In this document: positions 52,810 through 62,648 of the stretch, piece by piece
Layout of the letters: each line of letters begins with the position of its first letter
How positions within the stretch are numbered: the first letter of the stretch is position 1
Origin: Bradyrhizobium manausense
Lineage (GTDB): Bacteria; Pseudomonadota; Alphaproteobacteria; Rhizobiales; Xanthobacteraceae
Assembly (NCBI RefSeq): GCF_018129685.1
Contig: NZ_JAFCLG010000001.1
Span: 434,001 to 498,000 of the forward strand
DNA: 64,000 nucleotides
Direction of reading: 5' to 3'
Position numbers and translations under genes: made by a program
Notes under the pieces: generated by a model
Told to the model about the DNA's origin: nothing
Seen by the model: only the letters and a program-made list of their open reading frames with translations
Databases searched by the model: none

Positions 52810-54801
52810 GTGGCAACGCGAGCTAAGAAAACCGCCAAGGGCAAGAAGAAGGCTGCAAACAAAGCTGCCAAGGCGCTTGCGCGCAAGTCGACCACGAAGA
52901 CGAAGAAGGCACCGGCCAAGAAGAGCGTGAAGAAGAGCGCAAAGAAGGGCGCAGGGAAGACGGCAAAGAAGGCCGGCAAGAAGGCGGCGAAAAAGCATGT
53001 TGTCGCCAAGACAGCAGGAATGAAGGCGGCTGCCAAGAAGCCAGCAAGGGCTCCGGCGAAGACGGCAGTCAAGAAGGCGAAGTCAGCCGAACCCGCGGCG
53101 ATCCCGGCACCGGCTCCTGTCGCCATTCAGCCGAAGGCCGTGGAGCCCAAGGTCTCGAAACCCAAGGTCTCTAAACCCAAAGCCTCGAAACCCAAGGCGC
53201 CGCCTGTGCCGAAGTTTGAGGCTGCGCCGAAGGCCACAACGCCCGCTGTCGCTCCCGCACGCGACAATGTCTTCTACATTTCGACCGCGATCGCCTATCC
53301 CAACGGCAGCCCGCATATCGGTCATGCCTATGAGGCGATTTCGGCCGACGTGCTGGCGCGCTTCGCACGGCTCGACGGCAAGGACGTGTTCTTCCTGACC
53401 GGCACGGACGAGCACGGCCAGAAGATGGTTCAGACCGCGCAGAACGAGGGCCTGTCCCCGTCTGCGCTGGCGGCCCGCAATGCCTCTCGCTTCAAGGAGA
53501 TGGACGAGCGTCTGAACGTCTCGTTCGACCGCTTCATCCGCACCACCGAGGAGCAGCATCATCGTTCGAGCCAGGAGATCTGGCGGCGTATGGAGGCGAA
53601 TGGCGACATCTATCTCGACAGCTATTCCGGCTGGTACTCGGTGCGTGACGAAGCCTATTACGCCGAGGACGAGACGCGCCTGAACGACGACGGCGTACGC
53701 CTCGGGCCGCAGGGCACGCCGGTCGATTGGGTCGAGGAGAAGAGCTATTTCTTCCGCCTGTCGGCCTATCAGGACAAGCTGCTGAAGCTTTATGCGGACC
53801 ATCCTGAGTTCATCGGCCCGGATTCACGCAAGAATGAGGTGGTGAGCTTCGTACGCGGCGGTTTGCGCGATCTCTCGATCTCGCGCACCACCTTCGACTG
53901 GGGCGTGAAGGTGCCCGGCGCAGACGAGCATGTCATGTATGTCTGGGTCGATGCGCTGACCAACTACATCACCGGCGTCGGCTTCCCCGACGAGGACGAC
54001 AAGAACTGGCGCTACTGGCCGGCCGATCTGCACATCATCGGCAAGGACATCATCCGCTTCCACGCGGTGTACTGGCCGGCATTCCTGATGTCGGCGGGCC
54101 TTGCACTGCCGAAGCGGGTCTATGCCCATGGCTTCCTGTTCAACCGTGGCGAGAAGATGTCGAAGTCGGTCGGCAACGTCGTCGATCCCTTCAATCTTGC
54201 CGATCAGTACGGCGTCGACCAGATGCGCTATTTCTTCCTGCGCGAGGTCTCCTACGGCCAGGACGGCAACTACAACCACGAGGCCATCGTCGCGCGCATC
54301 AATGCCGATCTTGCCAACGATCTCGGCAATCTCGCTCAGCGCTCGCTGTCGATGATCGCCAAGCAGCTCGGCGGCGTGCTGCCGGAGCCCGGCGAGTTCA
54401 GCGACAACGACAAGGCGATCCTGGCGATGGCCGACGGCATGATTGCCGCGTCTCGCGAGGCAATGGCGACGCAGCAGATTCATCACTGGCTCAACACGGT
54501 GTGGGCCGTGGTGGCAGAGGCCAACCGCTATTTCGCGGGCGAGGCGCCGTGGGCGCTCGCCAAGACCGATCCTGCGCGCCAGAAGACGGTGCTCTACGTC
54601 ACCGCCGAAGTCGTCCGCCAGATCGCGATCCTGGCCCAGCCAGCGATGCCGACCGCGTCAAGCTTGCTGCTCGACAGCCTCGGCGTTCCCGCGGGCGAGC
54701 GTCATTTTGCGATGCTCGGCGGCGGGAAGCGGATTGCTCCAGGCTCGACGCTGCCGGCGCCGACACCGGCGTTCCCGCGCTACATCGAGCCGGCGGCCTA
54801 G
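52810..54801 (+). CDS. metG: methionyl-tRNA synthetase with Lys/Ala-rich N-terminal extension
   Basis: 663 aa from GTG 52810. Residues ~152-663 are the synthetase: [21 protein letters not shown] with HIGH at 169-172, TGTDEHGQK, and KMSKS at 449-453. The CP insertion lacks zinc-ligand cysteines. Residues 1-~151 are an unusual basic tail of KK/AK repeats ([18 protein letters not shown]) and [10 protein letters not shown] repeats, like histone H1 or AlgP. No start codon lies near residue 150, so the tail must be translated. It may bind nucleic acid or raise tRNA affinity. It charges tRNA-Met in the cytosol. Confidence 0.95.
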   Translation: MATRAKKTAKGKKKAANKAAKALARKSTTKTKKAPAKKSVKKSAKKGAGKTAKKAGKKAAKKHVVAKTAGMKAAAKKPARAPAKTAVKKAKSAEPAAIPAPAPVAIQPKAVEPKVSKPKVSKPKASKPKAPPVPKFEAAPKATTPAVAPARDNVFYISTAIAYPNGSPHIGHAYEAISADVLARFARLDGKDVFFLTGTDEHGQKMVQTAQNEGLSPSALAARNASRFKEMDERLNVSFDRFIRTTEEQHHRSSQEIWRRMEANGDIYLDSYSGWYSVRDEAYYAEDETRLNDDGVRLGPQGTPVDWVEEKSYFFRLSAYQDKLLKLYADHPEFIGPDSRKNEVVSFVRGGLRDLSISRTTFDWGVKVPGADEHVMYVWVDALTNYITGVGFPDEDDKNWRYWPADLHIIGKDIIRFHAVYWPAFLMSAGLALPKRVYAHGFLFNRGEKMSKSVGNVVDPFNLADQYGVDQMRYFFLREVSYGQDGNYNHEAIVARINADLANDLGNLAQRSLSMIAKQLGGVLPEPGEFSDNDKAILAMADGMIAASREAMATQQIHHWLNTVWAVVAEANRYFAGEAPWALAKTDPARQKTVLYVTAEVVRQIAILAQPAMPTASSLLLDSLGVPAGERHFAMLGGGKRIAPGSTLPAPTPAFPRYIEPAA

Positions 54802-55150
54802 CCTCAGGCCGTCTTCGGGCGCCTCGATCCGCAAACCGCATCGTACCAACACAACAACAGCAAGCCGCTTGCGCAGCGTATCCAAGACCTGCGCAGCCGC
54901 TGATGGCCGCAAATCGGTATCGAGATAGGTGGCGGCGCCCAGGACCCGTGCCGGGCGCACGACTCGATTCGCGTCATTGATCCAGATCATTGCAAACGAA
55001 ACGCAGCTCTCTGCTTCTCATGCGTGATGAAGCGACAGCGGTGCATCGCGTCGATGGCCGGCGCGCTCATCGCGGCGGTAACGCAATGTGTGCGCATGGC
55101 ACGTCCAACCATCGCAGGAATCGAACCGTGCAAGGGAGACGAGCAGCTCT
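54802..55150. other. intergenic with a doubtful minus-strand frame
   Basis: About 350 bases. On the minus strand a frame from ATG 54990 reads MIWINDANRVVRPARVLG and LDTLRKRLAVVVLVRCG, which looks protein-like for ~54 residues but then runs into the 3' end of metG (stop 54658). It may be a decayed small gene. No terminator for metG was recognised. Confidence 0.3.
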
Positions 55151-57259
55151 ATGTCGCGTCGTTCACCCGAAAGTGGCCTTCAGAGCCACGTGGTAGGTGA
55201 CTTGAGTCATCCGGATACACGAGACGACGGCAAGGCTTCGGAAAGGCTTGGAGCCTCGTTGTGGCTCAGAATAAAACAGCGACTGCGCGACCTTGGATTC
55301 GGCAAGCCGAGCGCACATCGGGCCAAAACGGCAGCCGATCTGCACGCGAGCGAAGCAAGATTCCGAGGCGTTCTCGCGGCGAGCCCGGACGCCGTACTCA
55401 TGGTCAACAGTGCCGGTGTGATCGAGTTTGCCAGTGACCGCGTCCTGGACATCTTTGGCTACGCGCCTGAAGAACTCGTGGACAAGCCTGTCGAGATACT
55501 GGTCCCGGACCGATATCGCCGCGCACATTTCAGCCATCTGGGCGCTTATTTCACGCAACCCAAGACGCGAATGATGGGCGATGGGCTGTTGCTATGGGGA
55601 CGCCGCAAGGACTCGACGGAATTCCCGGCCGAGATCAGCCTCAGTCCAGTTGCCATGGCCGGTCGGTCCGCCGCGATCGCTGCGGTGAGGGACGTCTCGG
55701 CCCGCAGGTCGCTCGAGGCTCTCCAACAAAAAGCGGCAGAAGCCTTGCGCGAGAGCGAAGAGCGCTTGAGATACTTCATCAAATACGCTCCTGCCGCAAT
55801 TGCGATTCTCGATAAAGATCTGCGCTATCTCATCTACAGCGACCGCTGGCTCACCGACTATGGCCTCGTCGGCAGAGATTTGCGTGGGCTGTCACATTAT
55901 GAGGTCTTTCCGGAGATTCCTGAGCGTTGGCGCACGATTCACCGCCGCGCCCTTGCGGGCGAGACGCTTCACGCCGAGGAGGAAGCGTTCACGAGGGGTG
56001 ATGGACGCGTGCAGTGGTTACGCTGGCAGGTGCGCCCCTGGTTTGATACCCTCGGCAACATCGGTGGCGTCGCCTTCCTGACCGAGGACATTACGGATCG
56101 CAAGCGGGTGGAAGCGCAACTGCTGCAGGCGCAGAAGATGCAGGCCATCGGGCAACTGACGGGCGGCGTCGCGCACGATTTCAACAATTTGCTGACGGTC
56201 GTTCTCGGCAATGCAGAGGCCCTGTTGGACGAGATGAAGAGCGACGATGCGCATCGCAAGTTCGTCGAACCAATTTTTGAAGCCGCCGAGCGAGGCGCAA
56301 GTCTGACACAGCTGATGCTTGCCTTTGCCCGCCGCCAGGCGCTTGAGCCGAGTACGTTTGATCTGAATGAAGTCGTGATGCGTATGAACGCGCTGCTACG
56401 GCGCACGATCGGCGAGAACGTCGAAGTCAATCTTCGACTGATGAAGTCGTTGTGGACAGTGACCGCCGATATTCGTCAAATGGAGACTGCAATCGTCAAC
56501 ATCGTTCTGAATGCGCGAGATGCGATGCCGCACGGAGGCAAGCTGACGATCGAGACCAGCAATGTCGAGCTGTCGGACGAGTACGCCGCACACAGCGTGG
56601 AGGTCATTCCGGGCCAATATGTCATGATGGCGCTGTCCGATACGGGCAGCGGCGTAGCGCCCGAAATACTTGACCGCATCTTCGAGCCGTTTTTTACGAC
56701 CAAACCGGTCGGCAAGGGAACGGGACTTGGGCTAAGCATGGTGCACGGCTTCGTCAAGCAGACGGGCGGCTACATTCAGATTTACAGCGAAGTCGGACAT
56801 GGCACCTGCGTGAAGATCTTCCTGCCGCGTGCCCAAGCGGATACGGCCACTGCCGTTCAGTCGGCCCGGGCTCATGCGGCCCTCGCGACAGGTGCTGAAT
56901 CGATCCTCGTTGTCGAAGACGATCCTCATATGCGCGCCTTCGCGGTCCAGCAATTGCGCCGCCTGGGTTATAGGGTGACCGAAGCCAGCGACGGATCTTC
57001 CGCGCTCCAGGAGGTGTCGCGCGCCGGTGCTCCCGATCTATTATTCACGGACGTTGTCATGCCTGGCGGCATGACCGGACGGCAGCTGGCTGAGCGAGTG
57101 GGGCAGATGGCCCCCGGTACAAAGGTCCTGTACACGTCAGGCTACACCGAGGATGCGATCGTCGATCATGGCCGGCTCGATCCCGGGGTACATCTGCTGC
57201 AAAAGCCCTATAAGATCGACAGGCTCGCACACAAGGTGCGCGAGGTGTTGGACCTCTGA
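55151..57259 (+). CDS. hybrid sensor histidine kinase: PAS-PAS-HisKA-HATPase-receiver
   Basis: 702 aa from ATG 55151 (GGGAGACGAGCAG upstream). It has no TM helix and is probably cytosolic. Two PAS domains (EARFRGVLAASPDAVLMVN ~ residue 67; EERLRYFIKYAPAAIAILD ~ 205) precede HisKA with phospho-His in GGVAHDFNNLLTVVLGNAE, HATPase boxes (NIVLNARDAMPHGG, DTGSGV, GTGLGLSMVHGFVKQTGG) and a C-terminal receiver (VVEDDPHMRAFA, Asp in LLFTDVVMPGGMTG). The receiver probably acts within an internal phosphorelay. No cognate output gene is adjacent; the trigger is unknown. Confidence 0.9.
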   Translation: MSRRSPESGLQSHVVGDLSHPDTRDDGKASERLGASLWLRIKQRLRDLGFGKPSAHRAKTAADLHASEARFRGVLAASPDAVLMVNSAGVIEFASDRVLDIFGYAPEELVDKPVEILVPDRYRRAHFSHLGAYFTQPKTRMMGDGLLLWGRRKDSTEFPAEISLSPVAMAGRSAAIAAVRDVSARRSLEALQQKAAEALRESEERLRYFIKYAPAAIAILDKDLRYLIYSDRWLTDYGLVGRDLRGLSHYEVFPEIPERWRTIHRRALAGETLHAEEEAFTRGDGRVQWLRWQVRPWFDTLGNIGGVAFLTEDITDRKRVEAQLLQAQKMQAIGQLTGGVAHDFNNLLTVVLGNAEALLDEMKSDDAHRKFVEPIFEAAERGASLTQLMLAFARRQALEPSTFDLNEVVMRMNALLRRTIGENVEVNLRLMKSLWTVTADIRQMETAIVNIVLNARDAMPHGGKLTIETSNVELSDEYAAHSVEVIPGQYVMMALSDTGSGVAPEILDRIFEPFFTTKPVGKGTGLGLSMVHGFVKQTGGYIQIYSEVGHGTCVKIFLPRAQADTATAVQSARAHAALATGAESILVVEDDPHMRAFAVQQLRRLGYRVTEASDGSSALQEVSRAGAPDLLFTDVVMPGGMTGRQLAERVGQMAPGTKVLYTSGYTEDAIVDHGRLDPGVHLLQKPYKIDRLAHKVREVLDL

Positions 57260-57417
57260 CAGCGCGGCCACCGCCGATCTCCGCGCTCAATTGGACGAGA
57301 CCGTATCCGGCTGTGTGAGGACGATGTGTCGGCCCCGTTGACGTTCCAACACGCTTCCCCTACCTGTGAACAGCGGCTTTGGCCGCCCTCAGGGCTTGTG
57401 GAAAGCGATACCCGGAA

Positions 57418-58194
57418 ATGCTGGTCGATAGTCATTGTCATCTGGATTTTCCGGACTTTGCAGAGGATCTCGACGGGATCGTGTCGCGTGCACGTGCGGC
57501 CGGGATCGGTCGCATGGTCACGATCTCGACACGGGTGCGGAAGCTCGATCAGCTTCTCGCCATCGCAGGACGCTATGACGACGTCTATTGCACGGTCGGC
57601 ACTCATCCGCACAACGCGGATGAGGAAGACGGCATTTCGTCGGACGAGTTGATCGCGCTGACCCGGCATCCGAAGGTGGTCGCGCTCGGCGAGGCTGGGC
57701 TCGACTATTTCTACGACGACGGCTCGCCCGAGGCGCAGGCGAGGGGCTTTCGTGCTCACATCGCCGCCGCCCGCGCCACCGGCCTGCCGCTGGTGATCCA
57801 TACCCGCGAGGCGGACGAGGATTGCAGCCGCATCCTGGAGGAGGAGGCGGCCCGGGGATCGTTTCATGCCGTGCTGCATTGTTACACGGGCGGGCGCGAA
57901 CTGGCGCTGAAGGCGGTGTCGCTGGGGCTTTACATCGGCTTCACGGGTATCCTGACCTTCAAGAAGTCGGACGCCCTGCGCGCGCTGGCGGCCGAACTGC
58001 CGTCGGACCGTATTCTGGTTGAAACAGACTCGCCCTATCTTGCGCCCGGCAAGTTCCGTGGCAAACGCAACGAGCCGGCCTATGTGGTCGAGGTCGCAAA
58101 GGTGCTCGCCGAGACGCGCGGCGTGTCGTTTGAAGAGATATCGCGCCAGACCAGCGAAAACTTCTTCCGCCTGTTCTCTAAGGTGAAAGCTTAA
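57418..58194 (+). CDS. tatD: TatD family metal-dependent DNase
   Basis: 258 aa from ATG 57418. MLVDSHCHLDFPDF carries the HxH metal site; VGTHPHNADEE, LGEAGLDYFYD (Glu ligand), VIHTREADED, HCYTGG and ETDSPYLAP complete the TatD signature. It is a cytoplasmic metal-dependent nuclease/hydrolase linked to DNA repair and quality control. The MBL-fold gene follows after 9 bases; metG-tatD-MBL hydrolase is a common order, here interrupted by the hybrid kinase. Confidence 0.9.
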   Translation: MLVDSHCHLDFPDFAEDLDGIVSRARAAGIGRMVTISTRVRKLDQLLAIAGRYDDVYCTVGTHPHNADEEDGISSDELIALTRHPKVVALGEAGLDYFYDDGSPEAQARGFRAHIAAARATGLPLVIHTREADEDCSRILEEEAARGSFHAVLHCYTGGRELALKAVSLGLYIGFTGILTFKKSDALRALAAELPSDRILVETDSPYLAPGKFRGKRNEPAYVVEVAKVLAETRGVSFEEISRQTSENFFRLFSKVKA

Positions 58195-58203
58195 GGGAGC
58201 CGC

Positions 58204-59001
58204 ATGACGCTGACGCTGACGATTCTGGGTTGTGGCTCCTCTGCCGGCGTGCCGCGCCCGGCGCTCGGCTGGGGTGCGTGTGATCCCAACAACCCCAAGA
58301 ACCGCCGCCGACGCTGCTCGTTGCTGGTCGAGCGGACATCACGCCACGGCACCACGCGCATCGTGATCGACACCTCGCCTGATCTCCGCGAGCAGTTGAT
58401 CTCGACCGATGTCGATCATATCGACGCGGTGTTCCTGACCCATGAGCATGCCGACCAGACCCACGGCATGGACGATCTGCGCTCCGTCGTGATCCACATG
58501 CGCAAGCGCATTCCTGTTTATTTCAACCAGTCGACCGCCAAAGACATCATGGCGCGGTTCTCCTATTGTTTCATCTCGCCGGAGGGAAGCGACTATCCGC
58601 CGATCCTCAATCGTCATTCGATCGAGGCAGGCGGCAGCCAGATCGTCAGCGGGAAGGGCGGGGACGTGACGATGACTGCCTTTCTGGTCCAGCACGGCAA
58701 CATCCCCGCGCTCGGCTATCGCATCGGCAACGCCGCCTACACGCCCGATCTCAACGACATCCCGCGCGAGAGCTGGGGCGCCTTGGAAGACCTCGACCTC
58801 TGGATCGTCGATGGCCTGCGCTACACCCCGCATGTCAGTCATTTCAACATCGACGAAGCGCTGTCCTGGATCAAGCGCTTCAAGCCGAAGCGCGCCGTCA
58901 TCACCAACATGGCGGCTGATGTCGACTACGAGGTCATCAGGCAGAAATTGCCCGCGGGTGTGGTGCCGGCCTACGACGGCCTCCGGCTCGAGGCGCACTA
59001 A
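58204..59001 (+). CDS. MBL-fold metallo-hydrolase (PhnP-like)
   Basis: 265 aa. ILGCGSSAGVPRPALGWGAC and LTHEHADQTHGMDDLR carry the HxHxDH zinc motif; IVIDTSPDLREQL, IPALGYRIG and VITNM close the fold. The pattern is that of PhnP/RNase Z-like phosphodiesterases usually found after tatD. It probably hydrolyses cyclic phosphodiesters; the substrate is not predictable. The start has GGGAGCCGC upstream. Confidence 0.85.
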   Translation: MTLTLTILGCGSSAGVPRPALGWGACDPNNPKNRRRRCSLLVERTSRHGTTRIVIDTSPDLREQLISTDVDHIDAVFLTHEHADQTHGMDDLRSVVIHMRKRIPVYFNQSTAKDIMARFSYCFISPEGSDYPPILNRHSIEAGGSQIVSGKGGDVTMTAFLVQHGNIPALGYRIGNAAYTPDLNDIPRESWGALEDLDLWIVDGLRYTPHVSHFNIDEALSWIKRFKPKRAVITNMAADVDYEVIRQKLPAGVVPAYDGLRLEAH

Positions 59002-59075
59002 GTAACCGTCAGCAAATCCGACGCGAGGAAAACGCGCGATCGCTGCGAGCCTTGTTTGCAAATGTGTCTGACGCC

Positions 59076-60725
59076 TCAGGCCGTGATGGCCTTGGCGGAT
59101 CCGACCGCATTGCGCAGCAGGAATTTCTGGATCTTTCCCGTCGACGTCTTCGGGATCGGTCCGAACACGACGGCTTTGGGAGTCTTGAAGCCGCTCACAT
59201 GCGTGCGGCAGAAGGCGATGATGTCCGCCTCGGTTGCACTTGCGCCGTCCTTGAGTTCGACGAAGGCGCAGGGCACTTCGCCCCACTTCGGGTCGGGCTT
59301 GGCGACCACGGCAGCGAACAGCACGGCCGGGTGCCTGTAGAGGACGTCCTCGACTTCGACGGAGGAGATGTTCTCGCCGCCGGAGATGATGATGTCCTTG
59401 GAGCGATCCTTTATCGTGACATAGCCCTGCGCATCGAGCACGCCGAGATCGCCGGTGTGAAACCAGCCGCCCTCGAACGCCTCCTTCGTGGCCTTCTCGT
59501 TCTTGAGATAGCCTTTCATCACAATATTGCCGCGGAACATGACTTCGCCGATGGTTTCGCCATCGCGCGGCACCTGCTTCATGGTCTGCGGATTGATGAC
59601 GGTGACGCCTTCCTCGAGCGGGTAGGGCACGCCCTGCCGGCGCTTCATCTTCGCGCGCTCGGCGGCGGGAAGCTCCTCCCAGCCGGGCTGCTCGGCGCAG
59701 ACGGAGGCCGGGCCGTAGACTTCGGTCAGGCCATAGACGTGCGTGAGCTTGATGCCGATGCTCTCGGCGCCTTCGAGCACGGCGACCGGCGGCGCGGCGC
59801 CTGCGATCAGTCCGACGACACGGCGCGCCGCGTTGCCTTTCGGCGCGTCAGGCGCGTTGATCAGCGTGTTGTAGACGATCGGCGCGCCGCACATGTGGGT
59901 GACGCCGTGCTGCTTGATCAGCTCGAAAATCCTGGTGGGCTCGACCTTGCGCAGGCAGACATTGATGCCGGCGGCCGCAGCCAAGGTCCAGGGAAAGCAC
60001 CAGCCATTGCAGTGAAACATCGGCAGGGTCCAGAGATAGACCGGATGCTGGCCGAGATTGCCGGCGAGGATGTTGCTGACGGCGTTGAGATACGCGCCGC
60101 GGTGATGGGTGACGACGCCCTTGGGGTTGCCCGTCGTGCCCGAGGTGTAGCTCAGCGCGATCGCATCCCATTCATCCTGTGGCGGGATCGCCGTAAAATT
60201 CGGATCGCCTTGTGCAACGGCCGCCTCATATTCGATCTCGCCGATGCGCACGCCGCCCTTGAAGGCGGCATCGTCGACGTCGATCACGAACGGCTTTGGT
60301 CCGCTCATCTGCGCGAGCGCGTCGGTGATCACGCCTGAAAACTCGGGGTCGACAAGAATAATCCTGGCGCCGCCATGGTCGAGCTGGAATGCGATCGAGG
60401 GCGCATCGAGGCGGATGTTGAGCGCATTGAGCACGGCGCCGGTCATCGGCACGGCAAAATGCGCCTCGTTCATCGCCGGGATGTTCGGCAGCATCGCCGC
60501 GACCGTGTCGCCAACGCCGATACCCTTGCCGGCAAGATAGGACGCAAAGCGTTTGCAGCGTTCATGCGTCTGGGCCCACGTGAAGCTGCGGCCCTCATAG
60601 ACGGTGCTGACGTGATCGGGATAGACGGCGGCGCTGCGCGCGAGGAAGCTCAACGGGGTCAGCGGCACGTAATTGGCCGGGTTCTTGTCGAGGCCGATAT
60701 TGTACTGGTTCTGCCGCTCGCTCAT
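59076..60725 (-). CDS. acyl-CoA synthetase (AMP-binding family)
   Basis: 549 aa from ATG 60725, where GGAGGGTGTCG gives correct spacing; GTG 60731 is too close to the site. The AMP-binding loop YTSGTTGNPKGVVTHHRGAY, adenylate motif VYGLTEVYGP, hinge GDLGVLDAQGYVTIKDRSKD and C-terminal catalytic Lys in KTSTGKIQKFLLR are all present. It forms acyl-CoA from a carboxylic acid, ATP and CoA. As third gene after a TRAP importer, it probably activates the imported acid. Confidence 0.9.
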   Translation of the reverse strand: MSERQNQYNIGLDKNPANYVPLTPLSFLARSAAVYPDHVSTVYEGRSFTWAQTHERCKRFASYLAGKGIGVGDTVAAMLPNIPAMNEAHFAVPMTGAVLNALNIRLDAPSIAFQLDHGGARIILVDPEFSGVITDALAQMSGPKPFVIDVDDAAFKGGVRIGEIEYEAAVAQGDPNFTAIPPQDEWDAIALSYTSGTTGNPKGVVTHHRGAYLNAVSNILAGNLGQHPVYLWTLPMFHCNGWCFPWTLAAAAGINVCLRKVEPTRIFELIKQHGVTHMCGAPIVYNTLINAPDAPKGNAARRVVGLIAGAAPPVAVLEGAESIGIKLTHVYGLTEVYGPASVCAEQPGWEELPAAERAKMKRRQGVPYPLEEGVTVINPQTMKQVPRDGETIGEVMFRGNIVMKGYLKNEKATKEAFEGGWFHTGDLGVLDAQGYVTIKDRSKDIIISGGENISSVEVEDVLYRHPAVLFAAVVAKPDPKWGEVPCAFVELKDGASATEADIIAFCRTHVSGFKTPKAVVFGPIPKTSTGKIQKFLLRNAVGSAKAITA

Positions 60726-60743
60726 CGACACCCTCCTTCGCGC

Positions 60744-62633
60744 CTACAGGAATCCGATCGAGATCCAGGGGAAGACCGCGACGATAATCAAACCCACCAG
60801 CAGCGCCAGCAGATAGCCCCAGATCGGCCTGATGCCCTCGGCTGGATCGACGCGTCCAATGGCACAGGCGGCATAATAGCCGACGCCGAAGGGCGGGGCG
60901 AACAATCCGATGCCCATGGCCAGAATGATCACCATCGCGTAGTGCACTTCGTGCACGCCGACCGCGCGGGCGATCGGAAACAGCAGCGGTCCGAACAGCA
61001 CGATCGCCGGGATGCCCTCCAGCACGCTGCCGAGGATGGTGAAGGCCAGGATCGAGACGGCAATGAACGAGGCCGAGCCGCCCGGCAATCCGGTCATGGC
61101 CGCAGCCAGCGAGCGCGAGAAGCCGGATTGCGTCAGGCCCCAGGCCATCCCGGTGGCCGTGCCGATGATCAGGAGGATCGCGCCTGACAACGCCGCGGTC
61201 TCCACCAGAATCGGGAACAGCCGCCGCCAGTCGAAGCGGCGGTAGATGAGCAATCCCACCAGCGCGCCGTAGACGATGCCGATGGTGGAAACTTCGGTCG
61301 CGGTAGCGATGCCCTCGACCACGGCGTAGCGGATCACGAACGGCAGGGCCAGCGCGGGCAGGGCGACGATGAAGGTCTTGCCGATCTCGGCGGCGGTAGC
61401 GCGGCGGACATGGCTCATGTCCTCATGGCGATATCGCCACCAGACCAGCATGCAGAGCGTGATCGCGAGCACGATGCCGGGCAGCAGGCCGCCGGTAAAC
61501 AGCGCCGCGATCGAGACGCCGGTGACCGAGCCGATGGTGATCAGCACCAGGCTCGGTGGAATGGTTTCGGTCTGGGCGCCGGTCGCCGAAAGCAGCGCAA
61601 CGAGATCGCCGGGCTTGGCACCGCGCTGCTTCATCTCCGGGAACAGCACGGGCGCAACCGCCGCCATGTCGGCGGCCTTGGCGCCTGATATGCCGGAGAC
61701 GAGGTACATGGCGCCGACAAGCACGTAATGCAGGCCACCGCGGACATGGCCGAGCAGGCTTGCCAGGAAGGCCACCATGGCCCGCGCCATGCCGGTCATT
61801 TCAATCAACAGCCCCAAAAACACGAACAGCGGCACCGACAGCAGAATGAGGTGACTCATGCCCTCGTCCATCCGCCCGACCAGCACCATCACGGGCGTCC
61901 GCGTGGTCAGCGCCAGATAGCCGAAGATCGCAAGGCCAAAGCCGAACGCAATGGGAACGCCGGCGAAGACGCAGAAGCCGGCCACGCCGACGAAGAAGAT
62001 GACAAGGTTGAGATTGCCGAGCGGCCGCAAATATGGCTGCGCCAGCCAGAACAGGCCGACGAGGATGGCAACCGACAGCGCGGCCGTCAGCACCATGCGA
62101 GTGTTGCCGGCACGCAGCAGCCGCAGCAAGGCGAACGCCGCCATCAGGCAGATACCGGCCGGCAGCGCCGCGGCGCGCCACATGTTCGAGATCTGCAACG
62201 CCGGCGTGGTGATGAAGCTTTCCTCGTAGGCGTATTCGGACGCTGGCCAGACGATCAGCGCCAAGAACGCCAGCGCCGCGCAGGTCGCGACGACGTCGAG
62301 ATAGGCGCGCATCGCCGGCCCGGCGCTGGCGACAATCGCGGTCATGCGCATGTGTTCGGAGCGACGGAACGCGACCGCCGCGCCCAGCATCGCCAACCAC
62401 AGGAACAGGATCGAGGCCAGCTCGTCCGACCAGATCAGCGGCCGGTGCACGCCGTAGCGCGCGACCACGCCGGCAAACAGGATCACGATCTCGGCGACCA
62501 CCAGGATCGCCGCCGGAATCTCGACGACAAGGCCGAGGAGCCGCTCCACCGAGGCCAGCCAAGGGGATCGGCGAGGGGGCTGAACAGCCACCTCGCCCAT
62601 GAGTTCGGTCACCTGAACCTCGACGTGAGCCAT
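60744..62633 (-). CDS. TRAP transporter permease, fused small and large subunits (DctQM)
   Basis: 629 aa. The first ~180 residues are a DctQ-like four-helix domain (LFAGVVARYGVHRPLIWSDELA, LFLWLAMLGAAVAFRR). The rest is a DctM large subunit with ~12 TM helices: FVFLGLLIEMTGMARAMVAF, SGISGAKAADMAAVAPVLFPEM and GAQTETIPPSLVLITIGSVTG are its classic signatures. The fusion of DctQ and DctM in one chain is a known variant. It moves an organic acid delivered by the DctP protein using an ion gradient. GGAG precedes the ATG; 15 bases separate it from dctP. Confidence 0.92.
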   Translation of the reverse strand: MAHVEVQVTELMGEVAVQPPRRSPWLASVERLLGLVVEIPAAILVVAEIVILFAGVVARYGVHRPLIWSDELASILFLWLAMLGAAVAFRRSEHMRMTAIVASAGPAMRAYLDVVATCAALAFLALIVWPASEYAYEESFITTPALQISNMWRAAALPAGICLMAAFALLRLLRAGNTRMVLTAALSVAILVGLFWLAQPYLRPLGNLNLVIFFVGVAGFCVFAGVPIAFGFGLAIFGYLALTTRTPVMVLVGRMDEGMSHLILLSVPLFVFLGLLIEMTGMARAMVAFLASLLGHVRGGLHYVLVGAMYLVSGISGAKAADMAAVAPVLFPEMKQRGAKPGDLVALLSATGAQTETIPPSLVLITIGSVTGVSIAALFTGGLLPGIVLAITLCMLVWWRYRHEDMSHVRRATAAEIGKTFIVALPALALPFVIRYAVVEGIATATEVSTIGIVYGALVGLLIYRRFDWRRLFPILVETAALSGAILLIIGTATGMAWGLTQSGFSRSLAAAMTGLPGGSASFIAVSILAFTILGSVLEGIPAIVLFGPLLFPIARAVGVHEVHYAMVIILAMGIGLFAPPFGVGYYAACAIGRVDPAEGIRPIWGYLLALLVGLIIVAVFPWISIGFL

Positions 62634-62648
62634 GATGGCTCCAGCGCG

